A model generated the notes under the pieces. It saw only the letters and a list, made by a program, of their open reading frames with translations, ran no database searches and was not told the DNA's origin. Below, in pieces: positions 15,615-23,630 of a stretch of DNA of 48,842 nt. Location: the NCBI GenBank assembly GCA_030526405.1, contig JAUNCZ010000020.1:1-48842 (forward strand). Reading direction: 5' to 3'. The stretch is from Lachnospiraceae bacterium (lineage in GTDB: Bacteria > Bacillota > Clostridia > Lachnospirales > Lachnospiraceae). Numbering within the stretch: position 1 is the stretch's first letter; every line of letters begins with the position of its first letter. A program made the translations under genes and the position numbers.

Positions 15615-18029
15615 ATGGCAGAGCTTTTCAACCACAAAGTAGTGGAACCGAAATGGCAGAAATACTGGGCTGACCATGACACCTTCAAAACAGATGTGTG
15701 GGATTTCAGCAAACCGAAATACTATGCACTGGATATGTTCCCATATCCATCAGGCGTAGGTCTTCACGCAGGACATCCGGAGGGCTACACAGCTACTGAT
15801 ATCATGTCCCGTATGAAGAGAATGCAGGGCTACAACGTACTCCATCCAATGGGATACGATTCCTTTGGTCTTCCTGCTGAGCAGTACGCTGTAAATACAG
15901 GAAATCATCCTGCAACCTTTACAGACCTGAACATCGAGACCTTCTCCAAACAGCTGAAGGAGCTGGGCTTTGACTATGACTGGTCCAAGATGGTAGCTAC
16001 CTCTGATCCTAAGTTCTACAAATGGACACAGTGGATCTTCAAAAAACTTTACGAGGCTGGCTATGCAAAATACATTGACATGCCGGTTAACTGGTGTGAG
16101 GAGCTGGGAACCGTTCTTTCCAACGATGAGGTTATCGACGGAAAATCTGAGCGTGGTGGTTTCCCTGTAATCCGTAAAAACATGAAACAGTGGGTAATCG
16201 ATCAGCCGGCATTTGCAGAGAAGCTGCTGGAGGGTCTCAATGAGATCGACTGGCCGGAGTCTACAAAGGAGATCCAGAGAAACTGGATCGGACGTTCTAC
16301 AGGTGTGGAGGTTGACTTCCAGATCGTAGGCGGCGGACAGTTCTCCATCTTCACCACCTGTATCGAGACTATCTACGGAATCACCTTCATGGTTCTTGCT
16401 CCGGACGGAGAGATCGTGAAAGGTCTGATGGACCGTATCACCAATAAAGAAGAGGTTCAGGCTTATATCGACGAGACTCTGAAGAAAAACGATATGGACC
16501 GTACCGATATGAACAAGGGCAAATCAGGCTGCCGTCTTGAGGGCGTTACCTGTATCAACCCTGTAAATGGCCGTGAGGTTGAGATGTTCATCGGTGACTT
16601 CGTTCTGGCAAGCTACGGAACAGGTGCAGTTATGGCGGTTCCAAGCCATGACCAGCGTGACTTCGAGTATGCCATCGCTCACAACATCCCAATGATCCAG
16701 GTTATCGACGGAGCAGACGTATCTGAGTGTGCTTTCGAGAAACACGGATACCTTGGAAAAGGCTGCAAGCTGATGAATTCCGAGGAGTTCACAGGTATGG
16801 TGGTTGAGGATGCAAAAGAGGCCATCACTCAGAAGCTTGAGAACATGGGTGTTGCAAGACGTGTTGTAAATTATCATTTCCGTGAGTGGATCTTTGCCCG
16901 TCAGAGATACTGGGGAGAGCCTGTACCATGTGTACACAAAGAGGATGGAGAGATGTACTTCCTTCCAGACGAGGAGCTTCCACTGGTACTGCCTGAGCTG
17001 GATGACTACAAAGGCAAAAACGGACAGGCACCACTTGAAAATGCTACAGAGTGGAAAATGTACGATCAGAACGGCGTAAAAGGAAAACGTGAGACTTCCA
17101 CCATGCCAGGTTCTGCAGGATCCTCCTGGTACTATTTCCGTTATATCGATCCTGATAATGAGAACGAGTTCGCAAATCAGGAGCTGCTGAAACACTGGAT
17201 GCCGGTTGACCTGTATGTAGGTGGACCTGAGCATGCGGTAGGACATCTGATGTACTCCCGTATCTGGAACAGATTCCTGTATGACAATGGCCTTTCACCT
17301 GTAAAAGAGCCATTCAAAAAACTGGTTCATCAGGGAATGATCCTGGGTGAGAACGGAATCAAGATGGGTAAACGTTTCCCTGAGTTCGTAGTAAACCCAA
17401 GTGATATCGTTGAGGAGTACGGTGCAGATACACTGCGCCTCTATGAGATGTTCATGGGACCTCTGGAGGTTTCCAAACCATGGAGCTCTGCAGGTGTTGC
17501 AGGTGCTAAGAAGTTCCTGAACCGTGTATGGAAATTCTTTGCTGAGCCGGCAAATATCACAGAGGACAACGATGATTCTCTTACAAAGATCTATCACCAG
17601 ACTGTTAAAAAGGTTACCAATGACTTCGAGGATCTGGGATTCAACACAGCCATCGCTCAGATGATGGTATTTGTAAACGAGGTTTACAAAAAAGGATCCT
17701 GCCCAAGAGAGTATGCAGAGGGTCTTGTAAAGATGCTTTCCTGCATCACACCTCATATGGGTGAGGAGCTCTGGGAGAAGCTGGGACACAACGATACCAT
17801 CGCATTCGAGCCATGGCCACAGTATGATGAGGCGAAAACAATCGAGAATGTAATCGAGATCGCTGTTCAGATCAACGGTAAAAAACGTGGTGTGATCCAG
17901 ATTGCTCTGGACGATGCAAAAGAGGCTGTTCTTGCAAAAGCAAAAGAGGCTGTTGCAGACAAGCTTACAGGAAACATCGTGAAAGAGATCTATGTTCCTG
18001 GAAAGATCGTAAACATCATTCAGAAATAA
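15615..18029 (+). CDS. leuS: Leucyl-tRNA synthetase
   Basis: Charges tRNA-Leu with leucine in the cytoplasm. A class I synthetase of 804 residues. The HIGH-type motif is in GVGLHAGHPEGYT (about residue 50). The editing domain CP1 (about 225-400) contains a conserved GTGAVMAVPSHDQRDFEYA. The KMSKS-type loop reads GIKMGKRFPEFVVNP (about residue 583), and the C-terminal tRNA-binding region ends in IVKEIYVPGKIVNII. Two motifs depart from the textbook form: KMGKR in place of KMSKS, and TTCIETIYG where the threonine-rich editing motif is usually TTRPDT. I start at ATG 15615 (AAAGAGGATAT upstream) rather than 15549. Codon use is strongly biased, as in a highly expressed gene. Confidence 0.97.
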   Translation: MAELFNHKVVEPKWQKYWADHDTFKTDVWDFSKPKYYALDMFPYPSGVGLHAGHPEGYTATDIMSRMKRMQGYNVLHPMGYDSFGLPAEQYAVNTGNHPATFTDLNIETFSKQLKELGFDYDWSKMVATSDPKFYKWTQWIFKKLYEAGYAKYIDMPVNWCEELGTVLSNDEVIDGKSERGGFPVIRKNMKQWVIDQPAFAEKLLEGLNEIDWPESTKEIQRNWIGRSTGVEVDFQIVGGGQFSIFTTCIETIYGITFMVLAPDGEIVKGLMDRITNKEEVQAYIDETLKKNDMDRTDMNKGKSGCRLEGVTCINPVNGREVEMFIGDFVLASYGTGAVMAVPSHDQRDFEYAIAHNIPMIQVIDGADVSECAFEKHGYLGKGCKLMNSEEFTGMVVEDAKEAITQKLENMGVARRVVNYHFREWIFARQRYWGEPVPCVHKEDGEMYFLPDEELPLVLPELDDYKGKNGQAPLENATEWKMYDQNGVKGKRETSTMPGSAGSSWYYFRYIDPDNENEFANQELLKHWMPVDLYVGGPEHAVGHLMYSRIWNRFLYDNGLSPVKEPFKKLVHQGMILGENGIKMGKRFPEFVVNPSDIVEEYGADTLRLYEMFMGPLEVSKPWSSAGVAGAKKFLNRVWKFFAEPANITEDNDDSLTKIYHQTVKKVTNDFEDLGFNTAIAQMMVFVNEVYKKGSCPREYAEGLVKMLSCITPHMGEELWEKLGHNDTIAFEPWPQYDEAKTIENVIEIAVQINGKKRGVIQIALDDAKEAVLAKAKEAVADKLTGNIVKEIYVPGKIVNIIQK

Positions 18030-18100
18030 GCAGGCAATCAAGCAGCCAGAAGCAGGATTGAATGGATGCGTGCTAAAATTGAATAGAAGGATTTAATGAA

Positions 18101-18140
18101 GAGCCTCTGCAGTGGGATGTTACCGCTGCAGGGGCTCTTT
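18101..18140 (+). terminator. Probable terminator of leuS
   Basis: GAGCCTCTGCAG at 18101-18112 pairs with CTGCAGGGGCTC at 18126-18137 (one wobble). The T-tract is short. Confidence 0.7.
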
Positions 18141-18393
18141 GTGTTCGAGTCGAACACAGGTGAGACCTGGAAAATGGTTGGATAGAAAACCTGTAAAAAT
18201 GGATTAGGTTATGACAATAATAAGCCTTTGAAACCTTGCAGATGAAATATATTGTATGATAAGATACAAAAGAGACAGATAATTTCCCTTGCTGTGGAAG
18301 GAGAGATTCCACAGGCAGTGAAGGGATAAGAAAAAGACAAAAACGAATCTGTTATGGGAAAAACAGAGCAGAAGTTCGTAAACGGAGTAGGCA

Positions 18394-20127
18394 ATGAGAA
18401 CAGTGAAAAAAACGTCTGTTGAGATCAAAACAATGGAACGTATGGAAGAGATTCTCGAATATCTTATCACCCATCTGGATGAGGAACTGGATATTGATAA
18501 GATCGCAGAGGTATTTGATTACAACTCCCGTTATTTTGCAAGGATTTTCAGGGAGTATTTTGGTGTCCCGTTTCATAAATACGTTGTACGGCTGAGACTT
18601 CGTCAGTCCGCCCAGATCATTCTCTGGAAGAGAACTATCAAGGGCCATTGGAATGAATTTGGATACATGAATAAAAGCAGCTATTCCAAGGCATTTCGCC
18701 AGGAGTTCGGCAAATCACCGGAGCATTTTCTGAAGGAGGAGACGGAGGTTCCCTGGATGCCGGTGCGGGAGAAGCTGTTTGGCAGACCTGTTTCCATGTA
18801 TAAGGAAACCATTCAGGAGTTTTCTGCAGCAGGAAAGGCCATGCCCAAGATCCATATGAATGGATTCAAGATCAAGGAACAGCTGGGATACTGGCTGAAG
18901 AAGCCGGATTCGGAGCAGGAGACAGCCCCTGAGATCGGTTTCTGGTACTGCGCTAAGGAGAGCGGAAGACCAGAGCTGTTTTATATCAAGGGAAGACCCA
19001 TCGGGGAACATGACACTCCTTCCATGGAGGAGAATCTTCACCTGCTCACCATTCCGGGGGGCACCTATGCGGTATTTTCCATGCCCTTCACCGGCAGCAA
19101 TGAGGAGAAGCAGTTCACAGTGGAGCTTCTGTCACGGTACATTTTCAACGAGTGGAAGCTGATCAACCATGTGAATGTTGATGGAAACGGTATGGTGTAT
19201 GAGACTTACCGGGATGATAAAGTTTTTATCCACATTCCTGTCCTCCAGCCGGAAAACCTCTTTGTGGAGGGCAGCAGCAGAGGAACAGGTGCCTGGACAG
19301 ATTACATTGACAAGCATATACGCGAGGACATTACGGTGGCCTCCGTGGCAGAGTGGGCCGGCTACTCAGAGCGCATGTTTTCTCAGGTATTCCGCCTGTA
19401 CTATGACATGTCTCCGGAGGCATATATCCAGAAAAAGAGGTTGTATCTTTCCGCCCGTGGTCTGAAGCGCAGTACCAGTGTGGATATGATCGCCAGAAGG
19501 TATCATTTTGAATCTCTGGAGGATTTCCGTGAGAAATTCCTGACGGAGTTTGGCGTATACCCTGAGGAGGCAGGTACCCTGTCTTTCCAGTCGGTGGATC
19601 TGAAGAGCTTCTATCAGAAGAACAAGAAGAATGTGCATCTGTCCTTCAGAAATGAGTCCCCCATCCGCTTTATCGCTGTTCCTGTGAGCAAGAGGGAGAA
19701 CTTTATGGATGCGGAGGATATTCCAGAGCAGGCGGCAAGGCATTTTCTTGAGGATGCACCTGTTTTTCTCGGCACAGAGTATGCAGGAGCAGGAGAAAAG
19801 CTGGCAATCTGGGATGAGATCCCTGACAGTGAGTCAGGAGAGATGCTGTATGAATATGTGGTGGGTCCCAAGGTTGAAAAGAGACCGGAGATGAATTATC
19901 TTCCTCTGGAGGTGAAAAGCTACGAGCTGAACGGCGGCTGGTACGCTGTGTTTGAGTCGGAGAACGAGGATGATACCACAGATCTGGCAGCGAATTTCCG
20001 CTTCCTGACCCGCTGTGCCTTCTACGGCTGGCTGCAGGAGAACCTGTATCGATATGACGGACGACGGCTGACCTACGTGAAGCTGAAAGGAAAGAAGCTG
20101 TACTTCTATGTACCGCTGATCAACTGA
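18394..20127 (+). CDS. Duplicated AraC-type regulator: HTH-effector-HTH-effector
   Basis: A 577-residue protein built as two similar halves. Residues about 15-110 form an AraC DNA-binding domain (HLDEELDIDKIAEVFDYNSR through FGKSPEHFL). Residues about 120-290 look like a GyrI/Rob-type small-molecule-binding domain with IPGGTYAVFSMPF. A second AraC domain lies at about 305-400 (IREDITVASVAEWAGYSERM to FGVYPEEA), and a second effector domain ends the protein (GGWYAVFE). The normal family architecture is one of each, so this is probably an internal duplication, able to bind two DNA sites or two ligands with one chain. It precedes a small unknown gene by 16 bp. Confidence 0.82.
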   Translation: MRTVKKTSVEIKTMERMEEILEYLITHLDEELDIDKIAEVFDYNSRYFARIFREYFGVPFHKYVVRLRLRQSAQIILWKRTIKGHWNEFGYMNKSSYSKAFRQEFGKSPEHFLKEETEVPWMPVREKLFGRPVSMYKETIQEFSAAGKAMPKIHMNGFKIKEQLGYWLKKPDSEQETAPEIGFWYCAKESGRPELFYIKGRPIGEHDTPSMEENLHLLTIPGGTYAVFSMPFTGSNEEKQFTVELLSRYIFNEWKLINHVNVDGNGMVYETYRDDKVFIHIPVLQPENLFVEGSSRGTGAWTDYIDKHIREDITVASVAEWAGYSERMFSQVFRLYYDMSPEAYIQKKRLYLSARGLKRSTSVDMIARRYHFESLEDFREKFLTEFGVYPEEAGTLSFQSVDLKSFYQKNKKNVHLSFRNESPIRFIAVPVSKRENFMDAEDIPEQAARHFLEDAPVFLGTEYAGAGEKLAIWDEIPDSESGEMLYEYVVGPKVEKRPEMNYLPLEVKSYELNGGWYAVFESENEDDTTDLAANFRFLTRCAFYGWLQENLYRYDGRRLTYVKLKGKKLYFYVPLIN

Positions 20128-20143
20128 TCTGAAAGGAGAGGGT

Positions 20144-20476
20144 ATGGCATTATTTGGCTCCAGACATAAAAAAACAAAGATTATCATTGAAAATGATCTG
20201 TCCTCCTGTAACCATCTTCCGGCGGAGCTGAAGGTAAAAATCCTTCGTGCCCAGCTACTGATGGATGAGACAGAGTCCCGAATGGCCCAGATGGGGGTGG
20301 ATGTGAGTCTGCCCTACAAGCTGCAGCTGAAGGGGGATATTGAGGATCTGAACAGAAGAATCGACGATTTTGCCAGTGGTCGTGCCAGGGAAAATGCAGA
20401 GCAGCAGTTTGAGCTGGCTGTGCAGCGTTTTCAGACCGTGGCTGAGAATGTTCTTCATTTCCGTTTTGAAAAGTGA
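20144..20476 (+). CDS. Small charged protein of unknown function
   Basis: A 110-residue soluble protein that I do not recognise. It has a basic N-terminus (FGSRHKKTKI), a CNHLPAEL segment and a helical, charged C-terminal half with possible coiled-coil character (IEDLNRRIDDFASGRARENA). It has a good ribosome site (AAAGGAGAG), follows the AraC-like gene by 16 bp, and ends in its own terminator, so it is probably expressed with the regulator. Confidence 0.7.
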   Translation: MALFGSRHKKTKIIIENDLSSCNHLPAELKVKILRAQLLMDETESRMAQMGVDVSLPYKLQLKGDIEDLNRRIDDFASGRARENAEQQFELAVQRFQTVAENVLHFRFEK

Positions 20477-20490
20477 ATAAAATCATTGCA

Positions 20491-20524
20491 GGGTGCTCCC
20501 GGGAGGGAGCACCCTGTTTTTTTG
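20491..20524 (+). terminator. Terminator after the AraC-like / unknown gene pair
   Basis: GGGTGCTCC at 20491-20499 pairs with GGAGCACCC at 20506-20514, followed by TGTTTTTTT. Confidence 0.92.
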
Positions 20525-20526
20525 TG

Positions 20527-20685
20527 TGAAAACGATTTCACAAACTCTTGCATTTGTACGACATATCGTTATGCTTTTTTGAAAATAATATCTGATTTGA
20601 AAGGTTTCGAGTCTGTTACAGGGAAAAACAGGTGATGATACAACAATCAATCTTAAGAAGTAAGCTCGCACTGAAAACGATTTCA
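20527..20685 (+). promoter_or_regulatory. Two identical LacI/CcpA-type operators before the sulfonate operon
   Basis: TGAAAACGATTTCA occurs at 20527-20540 and again, identical, at 20672-20685, starts 145 bp apart. Each matches the catabolite-responsive element pattern TGNAANCGNWNNCA and is a near-perfect dyad around CG. A possible promoter lies after the first (TTGCAT near 20548, TATGCT near 20570). The rest of the 20525-20804 gap has no gene. CcpA control, or a dedicated LacI-family regulator using DNA looping, would both fit. Confidence 0.7.
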
Positions 20686-20804
20686 TGAATAGGAATAGAA
20701 AATGTGTTGGGGGAAATCTATAATCACACAAAGAACGTGGGAGACGTTACATTACATCTCTCACGGTACTCATACAAAATCCCATATGAAAGGCGGAAAT
20801 AGTA

Positions 20805-21863
20805 ATGAAGAAATTATTTAAGGAAATCAATGTAAAGAAAAATGTAAAGAAAAGAGTATTGGGAACTGTAGTTCTGGCTGGAATCGCTGCAGCATCCTTT
20901 GCTGGTTGCGGCAACACTTCTTCCGAAGCAGCAAAATCCGAGACTGTTGAGGCTCTGAACCAGACCGACCATTTAAATATTGCTGTACAGCCCATTCCTG
21001 GCTATCTGCCACTGTCCTACCTGCAGGATAACGGTTGGGTGGAAGAGGCTTTGAAGGAAGAAGGTTATGACAATGTAGAAGTAACCTACACTGAGTTCGA
21101 GTCCGGACCACCGGAAAATGAAGCCTTTGCTTCCGGTAGCCAGGATGTGGGTGTAATGGGAAATGTACCCACCATCTCTGCAGCAGCGGCAGGTCAGGCA
21201 AGATCTATTTTAGGCGTTGCCTACAATGGTGAAAAGACAGAGGCAGTTCTTGTGGCACAGGATTCTGATATCACTTCCGTTTCCGATCTGAAAGGAAAGA
21301 AAATCGGACTTGTAATCGGTTCTATCGCCCAGGACTTCCTGGATCGTCTTTTAGAGAAGGAAAATATCGGTTCAGATGAGGTAGAACTTGTAAACCTGGC
21401 ATCAACAGAACAGCAGAGTGCTTTGGCAACCCACCAGGTGGATGCCATTGCGGTATGGCAGCCCATGATTGCTCAGGTGGAAGCAGCCGGCACCGGCAGA
21501 GTTCTTGTGGATGGAACAGATGTATATAAATGCGAAAATCTTATTTCCGGAAACACAGAGTACATCGAAGAAAATCCGGAAATCGTAAGGATTTTTATTG
21601 AGCAGTATGCAAGAGCTGCCGCAGAGGTTTCAGCAGATACTGCGAAATTCTCCGAACAGTATGCAGAAAAATACAGTTTAGATGCAGACATCGTAAATGC
21701 AACTATTTCTGATATGAATTTCCAGGTGGCAATCACCGACGAAGATATCGAAGACTTCCAGAAAACAGCAGACTGGTTATTCAATTCCGGAAATGTAAAG
21801 AAACAGGTAGTGGCGAAGGAGATCGTCAATACAGAATTCGCTAATGCTGTAGAAGTAAAATAA
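20805..21863 (+). CDS. ABC transporter substrate-binding lipoprotein, sulfonate/taurine type
   Basis: A 352-residue exported binding protein. A basic N-terminus leads to the lipobox ASFAGCGN, so Cys near residue 36 would be lipidated. The mature part is an SsuA/NrtA-like binding protein: LPLSYLQDNGWVEEAL, then FASGSQDVGVMGNVPTISAA and KGKKIGLVIGSIAQDFL. It would capture an alkanesulfonate such as isethionate or taurine; nitrate and bicarbonate binders are relatives, but the glycyl radical enzyme downstream favours a sulfonate. First gene of a five-gene unit. Confidence 0.82.
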   Translation: MKKLFKEINVKKNVKKRVLGTVVLAGIAAASFAGCGNTSSEAAKSETVEALNQTDHLNIAVQPIPGYLPLSYLQDNGWVEEALKEEGYDNVEVTYTEFESGPPENEAFASGSQDVGVMGNVPTISAAAAGQARSILGVAYNGEKTEAVLVAQDSDITSVSDLKGKKIGLVIGSIAQDFLDRLLEKENIGSDEVELVNLASTEQQSALATHQVDAIAVWQPMIAQVEAAGTGRVLVDGTDVYKCENLISGNTEYIEENPEIVRIFIEQYARAAAEVSADTAKFSEQYAEKYSLDADIVNATISDMNFQVAITDEDIEDFQKTADWLFNSGNVKKQVVAKEIVNTEFANAVEVK

Positions 21864-21892
21864 AAGTAAACCAAGACTGGAGCGTAAGAGAA

Positions 21893-22657
21893 ATGAGACG
21901 ATATGAAAATAAAATCAGTGTATGGGTTGAAAGTATCCTTCCCCTTCTGCTCCTCGGCCTGATTTGGGGCGTTTCCGGTATGAGCGGACGGTTAAATACA
22001 GTGGTTATGCCTTCCCTGGGAACGGTTCTTCAAACATTTTGGGATGGAATTACAAGCGGAAGTCTGCTTCTGGCTTTAGGAATCAGTATACGAAGAGTTT
22101 TGATTGGCTATGTGATCAGTGCTGTATTAGGCATTGGCATGGGAATTGTTATTGGTCTTTCTAAGCACATGCAGAGACTTACCGGCCTGCTGATTCAGAT
22201 TTTACGTCCCATTCCTCCCATTGCCTGGATCCCTTTGGTGATCCTGTGGATGGGAATCGGTGAGCAGTCTAAAGTATTTTTAATCTTCCTGGGCGGTTTC
22301 TTTACGATACTGATCAATGTAACCGATGGCATCCGCTACACGGATAAGAAATTGACAGAAGTTGCAGCGGCAATGGAAACCCCAAAGAAAAAATATATTA
22401 CTCAGCTTGTGATCCCGGCGGCTATGCCATCGATTTTTACCGGTCTCAGGGTGGCCCTGGGAAGCTGCTGGACCTGCGTAGTGGCAGCGGAACTGGTTGC
22501 ATCCACAAGCGGTATCGGCTATATGATTTCCAATGCCAGAAACTTTGGGCAGATGGACGTGGTTATTGTAGGTATGCTTGCCATAGGAATCGTGGGAAAG
22601 ATCATGGATGTCATATTAAATGCCATCGGTGGACATATTTTGGCATGGAACGCATAG
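21893..22657 (+). CDS. ABC transporter permease, sulfonate/taurine type
   Basis: A 254-residue SsuC/TauC-like permease with six predicted helices. The EAA coupling loop is seen as EVAAAMETPKKKYITQLVIP, and the helix SIFTGLRVALGSCWTCVVAA follows it. It forms the membrane channel with the ATPase encoded next. The gene ends 11 bases before the probable TTG start of that ATPase. Confidence 0.87.
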   Translation: MRRYENKISVWVESILPLLLLGLIWGVSGMSGRLNTVVMPSLGTVLQTFWDGITSGSLLLALGISIRRVLIGYVISAVLGIGMGIVIGLSKHMQRLTGLLIQILRPIPPIAWIPLVILWMGIGEQSKVFLIFLGGFFTILINVTDGIRYTDKKLTEVAAAMETPKKKYITQLVIPAAMPSIFTGLRVALGSCWTCVVAAELVASTSGIGYMISNARNFGQMDVVIVGMLAIGIVGKIMDVILNAIGGHILAWNA

Positions 22658-22668
22658 GAGGGATTCAG

Positions 22669-23529
22669 TTGAGTACAACAGTTTTAAAAGAAAGGGAGTA
22701 TGGCAGGACATTTCCGGCAGATGTGGCATATAACAGCCCGCCCTATATTGAGATCAGCCATCTTTCCAAAACATTTCCTAAACAGACAGAGAAAGATAAA
22801 AGCAAAAAGAGCGAAGAATTTAAAGTGTTGGAAGACATCAATTTTTCTGTTTTTCGAGGAGAATTTATCTGTATTGTTGGCGGAAGCGGCTGCGGAAAAA
22901 GTACATTTTTACGCGCTATGGCCGGACTGGATCCGGCGTATAGCGGTTCCATCCAGATAGATGGTCAGAAAGTAACCGCACCTAAAAAAGAAAGAGGTAT
23001 GGTTTTTCAGGAACCCAGATTGTTCCCCTGGTTATCTGTGGAGGATAATGTCATCTTTGCCCTGAATGAAGGCAGTACAGCAGAAAAGAAGCAGAAGGCC
23101 CAGGAATGTATTGATCTGGTGGAACTTACCGGTTTTGAGAAAAGCCTTCCCAAAGAGCTCTCCGGAGGAATGGCCCAGCGAGCCAATATTGCCCGGGCTT
23201 TAGTGAACAAGCCGGATATCCTCTTTTTGGATGAACCCTTTGGAGCACTGGATGCTTTTACAAAGATCCAGCTGCAAAATGTACTCTTTGATATCAAGAG
23301 AAAAGAAAAGAGCACCATGATCATGGTTACACATGATATTGAGGAGGCTGTATATCTGGCAGACCGTATACTGGTTATGGATAAAAATCCGGGAAGAATC
23401 AGGGAAATCGTTACTGTGGATCTGCCAAGACCAAGAAACAGAAATGACTACAACTTTATTCGTCTTAGAAAACAGGTATACAGCTTCTTCTTCCAGGGAA
23501 AGGAAGTACAGGAGGAATACAACATTTAA
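22669..23529 (+). CDS. ABC transporter ATP-binding protein, sulfonate type; probable TTG start
   Basis: Drives uptake by ATP hydrolysis. Walker A GGSGCGKST, Q-loop FQEPRLFPWLS, signature LSGGMAQRANIARAL, Walker B DILFLDEPFGALDAF and the switch His in MVTHDIEEAVYLADR are all intact. I prefer a TTG start at 22669 over ATG 22645 (inside the permease gene) because AGGAGGG at 22656-22662 is 6 bases from the TTG. The first 25 residues before YIEISHLSKTF are an unremarkable extension. A repeat element separates it from the glycyl radical enzyme gene. Confidence 0.87.
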   Translation: MSTTVLKEREYGRTFPADVAYNSPPYIEISHLSKTFPKQTEKDKSKKSEEFKVLEDINFSVFRGEFICIVGGSGCGKSTFLRAMAGLDPAYSGSIQIDGQKVTAPKKERGMVFQEPRLFPWLSVEDNVIFALNEGSTAEKKQKAQECIDLVELTGFEKSLPKELSGGMAQRANIARALVNKPDILFLDEPFGALDAFTKIQLQNVLFDIKRKEKSTMIMVTHDIEEAVYLADRILVMDKNPGRIREIVTVDLPRPRNRNDYNFIRLRKQVYSFFFQGKEVQEEYNI

Positions 23530-23539
23530 TCTGGAAAGT

Positions 23540-23611
23540 AATCGGAAAATGTCAGTGAAAGCTGACCAGAATTGTGCATCAGGTTTCCGCAAGCGTCGAC
23601 TCGAATCTTAG
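23540..23611. repeat. Diverged copy (A) of the 96-bp structured repeat
   Basis: Shares GTCAGTGAAAGCTGACCAGA and TCCGCAAGCGTCGACTCGAA with the consensus seen at 36.5 and 44.6 kb, but lacks the GC-rich left end. It lies between the ABC ATPase and the glycyl radical enzyme gene and ends 19 bp before that start codon. Confidence 0.8.
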
Positions 23612-23630
23612 AAACAGGAGAGTATTAACT

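Noticed and set aside
16524-17246. Minus-strand frames within leuS
   Set aside because: Produced by the strong codon bias of leuS; no start signals.
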